Source: Bacilli bacterium | Lineage (GTDB): Bacteria > Bacillota_I > Bacilli_A > RF39 > UBA660 | Reading direction: 5' to 3' | Length of the DNA: 64,000 nucleotides | NCBI GenBank assembly: GCA_900768345.1 | Contig: CAAGCO010000008.1 | Span: forward strand, 87,626-151,625 | Shown here: piece by piece, positions 28,401 to 35,760 of the stretch | Layout of the letters: each line of letters opens with the position of its first letter | Numbering within the stretch: the stretch's first letter is position 1 | Position numbers and translations under genes: made by a program | The notes under the pieces: model-generated | Seen by the model: the letters and a program-made list of their open reading frames with translations, nothing else | The model's database searches: none | What the model was told of the DNA's origin: nothing

Positions 28401-28572
28401 TAGTGTAGAGAAACTATTTATAGAAGCAACTAAAATAACTACAAAATTTAATTTCTCATACAAAGCAGGTTCAATACTAGTAACACTTTTAAAAGCAACT
28501 TTAGAAAAAGATTATATCTACTATTTAGAAGAACTTTTAGAACTAATATACGATTTAAAATTTAAAGTATAA
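25420..28572 (+). CDS. mfd: Transcription-repair coupling factor Mfd
   Basis: Mfd removes RNA polymerase stalled at lesions and recruits UvrA. The N-terminal UvrB-like part is followed by the RNAP-interaction domain (YVVHRKSGIGIYMGI, about residues 385-400). RecG-like motor domains follow, with Walker A GDVGYGKTEV (about 528-537), DEEHRFGVEQ and the TRG region SVSATPIPRSL. Motif VI is QIRGRVGRGD. At 1050 residues it is about 100 shorter than the B. subtilis protein (1177), mainly in the N-terminal half. The pth-mfd-spoVT order is that of Bacillus. Confidence 0.97.
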   Translation: MSNNLYKELFDFNIDTTKKISVTKNEIYNQLLLYIFLTSKKNLLLVLPTLNEATEVYNELKNYLDEVYLFPEDDIMTKTAIASSPELLFMRANILNKFNDRQDKIVIVHLNSFIKKLPNKDIFIKNKIKLSKGKKINRDDLIKKLIEIGYKRESMVYDTSDFSVRGFVVDVYPINEENPIRIEFFDDEIEKIKHFEVVTQKSIDELDTIEIQSIKDDFGDNTSSIREYIEDGKVIFSNYNQLLNQEKMIQPQLKYLEIENSVYKVKDLTKKEDIFLDTINNKNCDIDIEAKSIANYENNKEAFTEAIEKYNGTLYTTNKLLTKEIKKIDKNIKIVNNTLNHGFVYKNNYYFSEFDLYGRKNKQELTRDKSLGTKIMSIDAIKPGDYVVHRKSGIGIYMGITTIEKKGLKKDYLLIHYKGNDKLYMPVEDISKLYKYSAKEGAKPTINKLNSVEWTKTKLRIKERIKSITGELLKIYQERNKATIEPFKKDDEEQEIFESEFEYEETVDQLKAANDIKRDLEKPRPMERLLCGDVGYGKTEVIFRAIFKTVENGKQVAYLCPTTLLSHQQYDSALERFKNHGINIDLINRHFTNKQVQEKLKRLKEGKTDIIFGTHRLLSSDVEYKDLGLLVIDEEHRFGVEQKEKIKKLKSNVHVLSVSATPIPRSLQMSLVGIRDLSLIESAPKNRYPVQTYVIEYNEMLIREAILKEMSRKGQAFILYNNITNMETLVSKYKRLIPEARICYAHGKMTKNEMQDIIYDFTNKEYDVLVSTTIIENGIDIPNANTIIVIDSDRFGLSQLYQIRGRVGRGDKIAYAYLMYKKEKVLNPTALKRLEAIKEFTELGSGYKISMRDLAIRGAGDILGKEQAGFIDSVGVNMYLDLINEEVNGIKVDEDEEKEPTMIDVATHIGKEYTDESEIVIELHKKINGITNKKELKEVLSEIRDRFGMTNHELELYAHEKYLEKLLIITGVKILENDNLKVVLKLKKEIYETISVEKLFIEATKITTKFNFSYKAGSILVTLLKATLEKDYIYYLEELLELIYDLKFKV

Positions 28573-28581
28573 AATGACTAA

Positions 28582-28613
28582 ATGTAATCAAACTATTATT
28601 AGGGTGATTACAT
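28582..28613 (+). promoter_or_regulatory. Inverted repeat over the spoVT ribosome site and start
   Basis: ATGTAATCA (28582-28590) and TGATTACAT (28605-28613) are perfect 9-base arms around a 14-base loop. The loop and 3' arm contain AGGGTGA, the ribosome site, and the arm runs into the ATG at 28612. In RNA this could hide the start; in DNA it could be a SpoVT operator. Confidence 0.55.
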
Positions 28614-29109
28614 GAAACCAACTGGTATAGTAAGAAAAATAGATGAACTAGGAAGAATAGTACTTCCTAAAGAAATGAGAAAATGTTTAAATATAAATAC
28701 TGGAGACGATTTTCAAATAAGACTTGAAGATGAAAAAATAATATTAGAAAAGTATTCATATTTAAAAAACTATGAACAAGAAATTCTAAGTATAATAAAC
28801 TGTTTTATATCAGAAACTACATATGATATAAGTTTAGTAGTTAATAGTAAAATAATAAATAAAAATAATGAAATTATTGATCAAAAACTAGATAGATTAA
28901 TTCAAGAAAGAAAAATATTTGAATGTAAAAATATAGAAGAATTAGAATTAAATAAAAATCTTATTATAGAAGGAAGATACATTATCTTACCAATCGTAGT
29001 TAATAGTGACTTGTTAGGTTCATTAATTATTGTAAGTAAAGATGATATCATAAGTATGGAGAAAACTTCAAAACTACTTCTTAAATTAATAAAATCTAAA
29101 TTTGAATAA
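28612..29109 (+). CDS. spoVT: Stage V sporulation protein T (AbrB/GAF regulator)
   Basis: SpoVT is a sigma-G-phase transcription regulator of forespore genes in Bacillus. The N-terminal AbrB swapped-hairpin DNA-binding domain reads TGIVRKIDELGRIVLPKEMR (residues 3-22). A GAF-like C-terminal domain follows (about 55-165). Its 165 residues compare with 178 in B. subtilis. Location right after mfd is the same as in Bacillus, which favours SpoVT over AbrB or Abh. A 9-bp inverted repeat overlaps the translation start. Confidence 0.9.
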   Translation: MKPTGIVRKIDELGRIVLPKEMRKCLNINTGDDFQIRLEDEKIILEKYSYLKNYEQEILSIINCFISETTYDISLVVNSKIINKNNEIIDQKLDRLIQERKIFECKNIEELELNKNLIIEGRYIILPIVVNSDLLGSLIIVSKDDIISMEKTSKLLLKLIKSKFE

Positions 29110-29215
29110 TATGTCAAATATTCTATAAATATGTCTATCTAGTTGAAAACATAAAAATAAAAGTGCTAATATAATTATGTACTTTCAAAAAAATTTAGAA
29201 TGTTTGGTGATAAAA

Positions 29216-29962
29216 ATGATAGATTCACATGCTCATATATTGGGCGAATATTATGATGACATAGGATCATTTATAGAAAAACTTAAAGAAAAAGATATAT
29301 TAAAAGTAGTAAACTGCGCAGATTCAATAGCTACATCTAAAGAAGTATTAGATTTATATAGAAAATATGATGGATATCTAATGCCAGCTATAGGAATACA
29401 TCCGGAAAACGTAGATTTAAAAGAAAATACTATCGAATCATTAGAAGAGTTACTAAAAGAAAATAAGGTAGTAGCAATAGGTGAAATAGGACTAGACTAT
29501 AACTTTAATGATGAAAATAAAGAAGAACAAAAAGAATTCTTTAATCGTCAATTAGATTTAGCAGAAAAGTATAACTTACCAATAATAGTTCACACAAGAG
29601 ACTCAATACAAGATTGCTATGATATATTAAAGAAAAGAAAACTAAAAGGTGTAATTCACTGCTATAGTGGAAGTATTGAAATGGCAAGAGAATTTATTAA
29701 ACTTGGTTATAAACTTGGAATAGGTGGAGTTTTAACATTTAAAAATGCAAAATTATATCAAGTAGTTGAACAAATAGATATGAAATATATATTATTAGAA
29801 ACAGATAGCCCATTCTTATCTCCAGAGCCATATAGAGGAAGAAAAAATGTACCATCTAATGTGTACTATGTAGCAAAAAAAATAGCTGAAATAAAAAATA
29901 TTCCACTAAAAGATGTAATGAAAATTACAACTAATAATGCTAAAGAGTTTTTTGACATTTAA
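29216..29962 (+). CDS. tatD: TatD-family metal-dependent DNase
   Basis: TatD-type hydrolases have a TIM barrel with two metals and act on 3' DNA ends. Metal ligands are visible in DSHAHI (residues 3-8), GEIGLDYNF (near 90), HTRDS, HCYSGS and ETDSPFLSPEPYRG. I choose the ATG at 29216, giving 248 residues, because it follows GGTGA and begins MIDSHAH, the normal family start. An upstream ATG at 29177 adds 13 unlike residues. The substrate in vivo is not known. Confidence 0.94.
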   Translation: MIDSHAHILGEYYDDIGSFIEKLKEKDILKVVNCADSIATSKEVLDLYRKYDGYLMPAIGIHPENVDLKENTIESLEELLKENKVVAIGEIGLDYNFNDENKEEQKEFFNRQLDLAEKYNLPIIVHTRDSIQDCYDILKKRKLKGVIHCYSGSIEMAREFIKLGYKLGIGGVLTFKNAKLYQVVEQIDMKYILLETDSPFLSPEPYRGRKNVPSNVYYVAKKIAEIKNIPLKDVMKITTNNAKEFFDI

Positions 29963-30001
29963 ATATACATATTATATAATTTAATTACGAAGAGGTAGTT
30001 A

Positions 30002-30553
30002 ATGAAGGAGTATATTAAAAGTAGAATATTAATGACTTTTGAAGCAATAATAATATGTTCTTTAATACTATTATTAAATAAGGGCTCTTATGAAAAGAGT
30101 TCTCTTTCTATTGCTTTAAATGATACTATAGATAAATCAGTAGATAAAGATGTAATTCAAAAAACACAAAATACTCTTTATCAAGAAGGAATACAAAATC
30201 CACTTTATACATTTATAGGAGAATTAACTGGATATACTGGAGACTGTCCGCTATGTACAGGTTATTTAGCATGTCCACCAAGAACAAATGTAATAAAAAA
30301 AGGAATTTATTACAACGATAAAAAATATGGCAAAGTAAGGATCGTAGCTAGTAGTAAAAACTATCAATGTGGAACAATATTAAAGTTCAATGTAGGAAAG
30401 TTATCAGATGAACCAATGATAGCAATAGTACTTGATAGAGGAGTAAGCGGTAACGTAATAGACTTACTTACTGATAGCCAAGACTATGCAGTTAAAAAAG
30501 TAGGAAGAGTAAGAAACTTAAAATTCGAAGTATTAAGAGAAGGATGGAAATAA
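30002..30553 (+). CDS. 3D (Asp-Asp-Asp)-domain exported protein, YabE-like
   Basis: A 183-residue protein with one N-terminal membrane segment (about residues 10-27) and a C-terminal 3D double-psi barrel domain like that of YabE, YocH and MltA-type lytic transglycosylases. Visible are GELTGYTGDC (about 73-82), CGTILKF and DRGVSGNVIDLL, where Asp residues of the catalytic type occur. It probably acts on the peptidoglycan outside the cell. In Bacillus yabE lies at the same place after tatD, but carries extra G5 and DUF348 domains missing here. Three Cys in the TGDCPLCTGYLAC block are unusual. Confidence 0.82.
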   Translation: MKEYIKSRILMTFEAIIICSLILLLNKGSYEKSSLSIALNDTIDKSVDKDVIQKTQNTLYQEGIQNPLYTFIGELTGYTGDCPLCTGYLACPPRTNVIKKGIYYNDKKYGKVRIVASSKNYQCGTILKFNVGKLSDEPMIAIVLDRGVSGNVIDLLTDSQDYAVKKVGRVRNLKFEVLREGWK

Positions 30554-30554
30554 T

Positions 30555-31328
30555 ATGAAATTTGATTATAAAAAATCATTAGGGCAAAACTTCTTAAAAG
30601 ATAAAAATATCATCAATAAAATAGCAAACTCTATAAATCCTACAAAAGAAGATTTAATAATAGAAATAGGTCCAGGCGCAGGAGCTCTTACTAAAGAACT
30701 AGTAAAAAAAGAATCAGATGTTATATGTTTTGAAATAGATACAAGATTAAAAGAAATACTAGAACAAATAGATAATAATAAACTAAGAGTAGTATTTAAA
30801 GACTTCTTATCTATTAATATAAATGATTATATTGATCAAAATAAATATAAAAACCTTTACTTTGTAGGAAATTTGCCTTATTATATAACAACTGCGATTA
30901 TAAATAAAATAGTAAAAGAATCAAACCCATACGAAATAACAATAATGGTTCAAAAAGAAGTAGCTGATAGATTCAGTGCTAAACCTGGAACTAAAGACTA
31001 CAGTTCTATAAGTGTATTTTTACAATATAACTTTGATATAGAAAGAGTATGTAACGTAAGTAAAACATGTTTTGAACCAGTACCCAAAGTAGATAGTTCA
31101 GTAATTAAATTCAAAAGAAATAAAAAAATAAAAGCAAACAACGAAGAAAAATTTTATAAACTAATAAAAGATTCATTTACTCAAAAAAGAAAGAATTTAA
31201 GAAATAATCTTAAAGGATACGATCTAAATAAAATAGAAACAATATTACAAAAACACAATAAAGACCTAACTGCTAGAGCAGAACAATTATCTATAGAAGA
31301 ACTTATAGATATATCAAATAACATATAA
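30555..31328 (+). CDS. rsmA: 16S rRNA dimethyladenosine transferase RsmA (KsgA)
   Basis: RsmA dimethylates A1518 and A1519 near the 3' end of 16S rRNA. Motifs are LGQNFLKDKNI (about residues 9-19), EIGPGAGALTKEL (about 38-50) and the catalytic NLPYYI (about 103-108). The 257-residue length is slightly short of the usual 270-290. Its start is 2 bases after the preceding stop. The RNase M5 gene (rnmV), usually between yabE and rsmA in Bacillus, is absent. Confidence 0.97.
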   Translation: MKFDYKKSLGQNFLKDKNIINKIANSINPTKEDLIIEIGPGAGALTKELVKKESDVICFEIDTRLKEILEQIDNNKLRVVFKDFLSININDYIDQNKYKNLYFVGNLPYYITTAIINKIVKESNPYEITIMVQKEVADRFSAKPGTKDYSSISVFLQYNFDIERVCNVSKTCFEPVPKVDSSVIKFKRNKKIKANNEEKFYKLIKDSFTQKRKNLRNNLKGYDLNKIETILQKHNKDLTARAEQLSIEELIDISNNI

Positions 31329-31335
31329 ATATGAA

Positions 31336-32044
31336 ATGAAATATAAAATTAAAAGAACAATAAAATATATAGGAGTAATAGCGATAATACTATTACTTTC
31401 TTTTAATATACAAAAAATTATAGAATGGAAAAAAGATAGTAAAGAAACAAAAAATATTATAGAAAAAGTAACACCAAAAATTATAAAAGAAGAACATCTA
31501 ACAGAAGAAACTAAAATAATTAATAAAGACATTGTAGGATGGTTAAAGGTAAATAATACAAATATAGATTATCCCTTTGTTAAATATAAAGATAATAACT
31601 ATTACTTAAATCATAATTTAAAAAAAGAAAAAAGTTCATCAGGATGGATATTTTTAGACTATAGAAATAACATAAAACTTAGAAATAAGAATAGTATTAT
31701 ATATGGACATGCTAGAAAAGATAAAACAATGTTTGGGACATTAAGATACGTACTAAGAAAAGAATGGTATAAAAACAAAGAAAATCAAATTATAAATATA
31801 ACAATAAATAATAAAAACTATAAATATAAAATATTTTCAATATACACAATAGCAAAAGAAAACTATTACTTACAAACTGAATTTAATAATATAAAAGAAT
31901 ATAAAGAATTTATAGATATTTTAAAAAAAAGAAGTATATACGATTTTAAAATAAATACTAAAACTATTAATTATATCCTAACAACTTAGTACATGTTATA
32001 AAGATAACAAAAGAGTTGTGGTACATGCTAAATTAATTGAATAA
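31336..32044 (+). pseudogene. srtB: Class B sortase with a frameshift just before the catalytic Cys
   Basis: The first frame (31336-31989, 217 residues) has an N-terminal membrane anchor (about residues 10-27) and class B sortase blocks: IVGWLKVNNTNIDYPFV, GWIFLDYRN, and the catalytic His in YGHARKDKTMFGTLR. It stops at TAG (31987-31989) after NYILTT. In the next frame, from 31988 to the TAA at 32042-32044, the sequence reads STCYKDNKRVVVHAKLIE, which supplies the expected TLSTC cysteine (codon 31994-31996) and the downstream Arg. Removing one base from CTAACAACTTAGT would give LTLSTC. So the gene is broken by a +1 indel, or the assembly carries an error. It lies between rsmA and yabG, not a usual sortase locus. 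Confidence 0.82.
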
Positions 32045-32081
32045 TTTTTATATAAAAGAATATTATTAACTGGGGGAACAT

Positions 32082-32846
32082 ATGTTTAAAATAGGTGATC
32101 TAGTTACAAGAAAAAAATATGGTAATGATATAATTTTCAAGATAGATAAAATACAAAATAATACTATTTATCTAAAAGGAATAGATGTAAGACTTTATGC
32201 TGATACAAAAGAAGATGATTTAATACTCGCAACAATTCCTAAAAAAAAAGAAATAATTAACACTATCAGGACACTAAAAACTGATGAATATTTTTATATT
32301 CCAGGTACAATTTTACATTTAGACGGCGATAATGAATATTTAGAGAAGTGTATGGACTTTTATAAAGAACAAAAAATAAAATGTTTTGGATATATATTCA
32401 AAGAAAGCGAATTTAAAGATAATGTAAAAAAACTACTCATAAAACATAATCCTAATATTTTAGTAATAACTGGACACGATGCTCACTATCAAAAAAGAAA
32501 AAACAATGAATCATATAAGAATAGCAAGTATTATATAGAAACAGTATTAGAAGCAAGAAAATACAAAAATAATCATAAAGATCTAGTAATAATCGCAGGA
32601 GCATGTCAAAGTGACTATGAAGGTTTAATAAAAGCACAAGCAACATTCGCATCAAGCCCTAAAACAATAAATATTCATGCACTAGATCCAGCAATAATCG
32701 CATCCACTATAGCATTAACGGATAAAACAGAAGTTATAGATATAGAAAAAACTTTAGCTAAAACTAAATATGGAAGTGAAGGTATGGGTGGAATTATAAT
32801 TAATGGAATGATGAACACCGGATACCCAAGAAAGGATATAAATTGA
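32082..32846 (+). CDS. yabG: Sporulation-specific protease YabG
   Basis: YabG is a cysteine protease made in the mother cell that trims coat proteins such as SpoIVA and SafA in Bacillus, and pre-SleC in clostridia. The 254-residue protein starts with FKIGDLVTRKKYGNDIIFKI and contains conserved blocks GTILHLDGDNEYLEKCM (about 71-87), VITGHDAHYQKR (about 127-138), IIAGACQSDYEGLI and FASSPKTINIHALDP. The His and Cys in GHDAH and GACQSDYE are the likely active-site residues. It is shorter than Bacillus YabG (about 290). A GGGGGAA ribosome site precedes the ATG, and veg overlaps its stop. Confidence 0.95.
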   Translation: MFKIGDLVTRKKYGNDIIFKIDKIQNNTIYLKGIDVRLYADTKEDDLILATIPKKKEIINTIRTLKTDEYFYIPGTILHLDGDNEYLEKCMDFYKEQKIKCFGYIFKESEFKDNVKKLLIKHNPNILVITGHDAHYQKRKNNESYKNSKYYIETVLEARKYKNNHKDLVIIAGACQSDYEGLIKAQATFASSPKTINIHALDPAIIASTIALTDKTEVIDIEKTLAKTKYGSEGMGGIIINGMMNTGYPRKDIN

Positions 32847-33058
32847 ATATTAAAAAGGTAAAAAATGATATATTAGAATTAAAAGATACAAAACTTAAAA
32901 TTAAAGTAAACATTGGAAGAAATAAACATGAATATTATGAAGGAATAATAGAAAAACTTTATAATAATTTATTTACAGTAAAAACTAATAAAGGACTTAA
33001 ATCTTTTACTTATACAGACGTCGCAATTAAGCAGGTTGTACTAAGCAAATTTACGTAA
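32843..33058 (+). CDS. veg: Veg-family protein
   Basis: Veg is a small, abundant protein conserved near yabG. In Bacillus it stimulates biofilm matrix genes. This 71-residue copy (Bacillus 86) has the family features KVKNDILELKDTKLKIKVNI at the N-terminus, then GRNKHEYYEGIIEKLYNNLF and SFTYTDVA. It begins with TTG in a TTGA overlap with the yabG stop, so it depends on coupling to yabG. Molecular function is poorly understood. Confidence 0.9.
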   Translation: MNIKKVKNDILELKDTKLKIKVNIGRNKHEYYEGIIEKLYNNLFTVKTNKGLKSFTYTDVAIKQVVLSKFT

Positions 33059-33064
33059 AAAAGA

Positions 33065-33093
33065 TTGATATTCAAAAATATTTGTAATATAAT
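33065..33093 (+). promoter_or_regulatory. Sigma-A-type promoter of spoVG
   Basis: TTGATA (33065-33070), 17 bases and TATAAT (33088-33093) precede spoVG by about 30 bases, followed by AAGGAGG. In B. subtilis spoVG uses sigma-H. Here the elements look like a vegetative promoter. Confidence 0.75.
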
Positions 33094-33122
33094 TAAATTA
33101 ACAAAATGTTAAGGAGGTACTT

Positions 33123-33407
33123 ATGGAAATTACATCAGTTAGAATTCGTAAGGTTGAAAGAGAAAATTCTCGTATGAAAGGAATCGCATCAGTAGTAGTT
33201 GATAATGCTATCGCTATTCATGATATTAGAATCATCGAAGGTGATAACGGACTATTTATTGCAATGCCTAGTCGTAAGACTCCAGTTGGTGAATATAAAG
33301 ATATAGCTCATCCAATCAACCAAGAAGTAAGAACAATGTTTGAAAAAGCTATCTTAGATGCATATGAAAATGCTGAAGATGAAGAACCATCAGAAGATAA
33401 CGAATAA
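33123..33407 (+). CDS. spoVG: Septation/RNA-binding regulator SpoVG
   Basis: SpoVG is a small nucleic-acid-binding regulator involved in asymmetric septation, cortex formation and virulence gene control in Firmicutes. The 94-residue sequence begins [20 protein letters not shown] and has [20 protein letters not shown] (about 39-58), the core signature, and an acidic C-terminal tail. It is a monocistronic-looking unit, with its own promoter and a terminator right after. Confidence 0.97.
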   Translation: MEITSVRIRKVERENSRMKGIASVVVDNAIAIHDIRIIEGDNGLFIAMPSRKTPVGEYKDIAHPINQEVRTMFEKAILDAYENAEDEEPSEDNE

Positions 33408-33417
33408 TTAGTAATTT

Positions 33418-33441
33418 AAGCTACGCAAGTAGCTTTTTTTT
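33418..33441 (+). terminator. Terminator after spoVG
   Basis: AAGCTAC, loop GCAA and GTAGCTT are followed by a T run. Confidence 0.9.
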
Positions 33442-33444
33442 CAT

Positions 33445-33475
33445 ATATTAAATCTTATCGCATAAGATTTAATAT
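33445..33475 (+). promoter_or_regulatory. 13-bp inverted repeat just upstream of yabP
   Basis: The arms 33445-33457 and 33463-33475 are perfectly complementary, with loop TCGCA. No T run follows; the GGGGGAA ribosome site of yabP follows directly. It contains CATAAGATT (33461-33469), which resembles a sigma-E -10, but a well-spaced -35 is not evident. It may be an operator or an mRNA leader hairpin. Confidence 0.5.
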
Positions 33476-33487
33476 CGGGGGAACAAT

Positions 33488-33775
33488 ATGGATAAAAAAG
33501 ATATAAGCGAAACATTCAATCATTTAATTACAATTAATGAAAGAAAAAATATAATATTATCAGGAATAAAAAAATTAAATAGTTTTGATGATAGTGAATT
33601 TTTTGTAGATAGTATTATGGGTTCAATACTAATAAAAGGAGATAATCTAGAATTAATAAAACTAGATACATTTCAAGGAACTTTATCTATAAAAGGAAAA
33701 ATAAATTCTGTTAATTATCTAGATGATAGTAAAAAAATAAGAACAGAAAATATAATGGCAAGGTTATTTAAATAA
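33488..33775 (+). CDS. yabP: Spore morphogenesis protein YabP
   Basis: YabP is a mother-cell sporulation protein of the YabP/YqfC family, required for spore formation in Bacillus at the cortex stage. The 95-residue protein has the family pattern GIKKLNSFDDSEFFVDSIMG (about residues 26-45) followed by SILIKGDNLEL and GTLSIKGKINSVNY. It overlaps yabQ by one base. The yabP-yabQ-divIC order is as in Bacillus and confirms the assignment against the paralogue YqfC. Confidence 0.92.
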   Translation: MDKKDISETFNHLITINERKNIILSGIKKLNSFDDSEFFVDSIMGSILIKGDNLELIKLDTFQGTLSIKGKINSVNYLDDSKKIRTENIMARLFK

Positions 33776-34062
33776 TGACTCTAAATGAACAAATAGCTTC
33801 CTTTGTATTTTCTTTTTTATATGGCATCTTTAGTCAAAAACTATATAGAATATTTTATAAACAATTACACACAGCAAAAATAATCTATAAAATTTTAAAT
33901 AGTTTATTATTCACTCTTAATCTTACACTAATATATTTTAAAATTTTCTATTTAATAAACGATGGAATGATTAACTCAATCTTCATTATAATAACAATAT
34001 TAACTTTTTTATACTTTAATAATAAAAATTTACAAAAAAAATGTAAAAATATAGGTAATTAA
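33775..34062 (+). CDS. yabQ: Spore cortex biosynthesis protein YabQ
   Basis: YabQ is an integral membrane protein needed for spore cortex assembly. This 95-residue copy is short (Bacillus about 210) and corresponds to the N-terminal membrane part. Hydrophobic segments span about residues 7-20, 38-60 and 63-82. The family opening N-E-Q-x-x-S-F-x-x-x-x-x-x-G is seen as NEQIASFVFSFLYGIFSQKL. The call leans on position between yabP and divIC as well as sequence. Confidence 0.85.
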   Translation: MTLNEQIASFVFSFLYGIFSQKLYRIFYKQLHTAKIIYKILNSLLFTLNLTLIYFKIFYLINDGMINSIFIIITILTFLYFNNKNLQKKCKNIGN

Positions 34063-34113
34063 TTGTATTTACATAATGGAAATACTATAATTATAGTAGA
34101 AAATGGGGTTAAT

Positions 34114-34404
34114 ATGAAAAAGATGAGTCAAAAAACAAAATTTAGAGTGACTTTTTACACAATAGGTCTTATAATATCTATTGTACTTTTTACATCTTCA
34201 TGTGTTTCTTACATTTCACAAATTATAAAAAATAATAATGAAATGGATAAATTAGAAGCTACTTATAATAAAAAATTATCAGAAGAAGAAACCCTAAAAG
34301 ATGAAATAAATAAATTACAAGATCCAGAGTATATGGCAAGATATGCTAGGGAAAAGTATTTATATTCTAAAAAGAACGAAATAATAATAAAGATAGAAGA
34401 TTAA
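34114..34404 (+). CDS. divIC: Cell division protein DivIC/FtsB
   Basis: DivIC forms the FtsB-like part of the FtsL-DivIB-DivIC divisome complex. The 96-residue protein has one membrane helix (about residues 12-33), a coiled coil (about 40-68, DKLEATYNKKLSEEETLKDE) and the C-terminal family block DPEYMARYAREKYLYSKKNE. The ATG at 34114 is chosen over an upstream TTG abutting yabQ because it gives the normal short N-terminal tail and follows a GGGG-containing site. It precedes tilS by 13 bases. Confidence 0.93.
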   Translation: MKKMSQKTKFRVTFYTIGLIISIVLFTSSCVSYISQIIKNNNEMDKLEATYNKKLSEEETLKDEINKLQDPEYMARYAREKYLYSKKNEIIIKIED

Positions 34405-34417
34405 GGAAAGGCCTGAT

Positions 34418-35743
34418 ATGGAAGAAGTTTATAATTTTATAAAGAAAGATATAGAACTTAAGTCAGACGATGTAATTGTAATTGGTGTATCTGGTGGACC
34501 TGATTCAATGGCACTATTGTACATCATGAATGAATTTAAAAATAAAATAGGATTTAAAATAGTATGTGCTCACGTAAATCATAATAAAAGAGTAGAAAGT
34601 GAGCAAGAAAAAATTGACTTAGAAAACTATTGTAAAGAAAATAATATAATATTTGAATATATTAAAATAACAAAATGGGGAGACGATAATTTTCATAATG
34701 AAGCAAGAAGTGTTAGATATAACTTCTTTGAAGAATTAGTTGAAAATTATGGCGCAAAATATCTAATGACAGCACATCAAGGAGATGACTTGATGGAAAC
34801 AATACTTATGCGTATTGTAAGGGGCTCAACATTAAAGGGATATAGTGGTTTTAGTAGAATTGTAGATAAAGGAAACTACAAAATAGTAAGACCATTAATA
34901 ACAGTTACTAAAGATGAAATTAATAGATTTGATGAAGAAAATGGAATTAAATATGCAATAGATGAATCTAATAATGAAGATCATTATACAAGAAATAGAT
35001 ATAGACATACAGTACTACCATTCTTAAAAAATGAAGAGCCTAATGTACATAAAAAATTCTTAAAATTTAGCGAAACACTTTTAGAAAATAGTAATTATAT
35101 AGATACCGAAGCAAGAAAAGTATTTAATAAAGTATTTCAAAATGGAGCTCTAGAAGTAGATAAATTCAAACAATTAGATCATGTAATTCAAACAAAAATA
35201 ATTTATAATATATTAGAAAGAATATATGGAGATGATCTTCTAATAATAGGAGATGCTCATGTAGAACTAATATTTGACTTAATTAAATCAAATAAATCAA
35301 ATAGTGTAGTTCATCTACCAAACAACGTAATAGTTATAAAATCATATAACGAGTTAACATTTAGTTTTGATGAAGATGAATATGACACTTATGAAATAGA
35401 AATTGGAAAAATAGTTAATCTACCAAATGGAAAAATAATTGAAAAAGTCGAAGATAGTAACGATACATCAAATTATGCAATTAGACTTAATAGTAGTGAA
35501 ATAAAACTTCCATTATATGTAAGAAACAGAAGAGACGGAGACAAGATGGAAGTAAAAGGAATGACAGGTAGAAAGAAAATAAGTGATATTTTCATAAATG
35601 AGAAAATAAAACCAAGTGATAGAAATATATGGCCAGTAGTACTTGATTCAGAAGACAACATAGTATGGCTACCAGGAATTAAAAAGTCAAAGTTTGACAA
35701 AAAAAATACAGAAGAGTATGATATAATACTAAGATATTATTAG
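34418..35743 (+). CDS. tilS: tRNA(Ile)-lysidine synthetase
   Basis: TilS converts C34 of tRNA-Ile(CAU) to lysidine so that it reads AUA, a codon used heavily in this genome. The PP-loop is GVSGGPDSMALLYI (about residues 23-36), followed by AHVNHN and the NEARSVRYNFF block. The C-terminal domains contain VRNRRDGDKMEV and PGIKKSKF near the end. Its 441 residues are typical. The hpt gene that usually sits between tilS and ftsH is absent. Confidence 0.97.
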   Translation: MEEVYNFIKKDIELKSDDVIVIGVSGGPDSMALLYIMNEFKNKIGFKIVCAHVNHNKRVESEQEKIDLENYCKENNIIFEYIKITKWGDDNFHNEARSVRYNFFEELVENYGAKYLMTAHQGDDLMETILMRIVRGSTLKGYSGFSRIVDKGNYKIVRPLITVTKDEINRFDEENGIKYAIDESNNEDHYTRNRYRHTVLPFLKNEEPNVHKKFLKFSETLLENSNYIDTEARKVFNKVFQNGALEVDKFKQLDHVIQTKIIYNILERIYGDDLLIIGDAHVELIFDLIKSNKSNSVVHLPNNVIVIKSYNELTFSFDEDEYDTYEIEIGKIVNLPNGKIIEKVEDSNDTSNYAIRLNSSEIKLPLYVRNRRDGDKMEVKGMTGRKKISDIFINEKIKPSDRNIWPVVLDSEDNIVWLPGIKKSKFDKKNTEEYDIILRYY

Positions 35744-35760
35744 AAGAAAGGAACGAAGAA

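Noticed and set aside
31923..31930. The run of eight A as the site of the sortase frameshift
   Set aside because: The frame after this run still reads RSIYDFKINTKTINYILT, which fits the sortase B family, so the shift must lie later, at about 31979-31987.
33442..33469. Sigma-E promoter for yabP
   Set aside because: CATAAGATT looks like a -10, but the nearest ATATT-type -35 is only about 11 bases away, too close, and the start would fall on the ribosome site.
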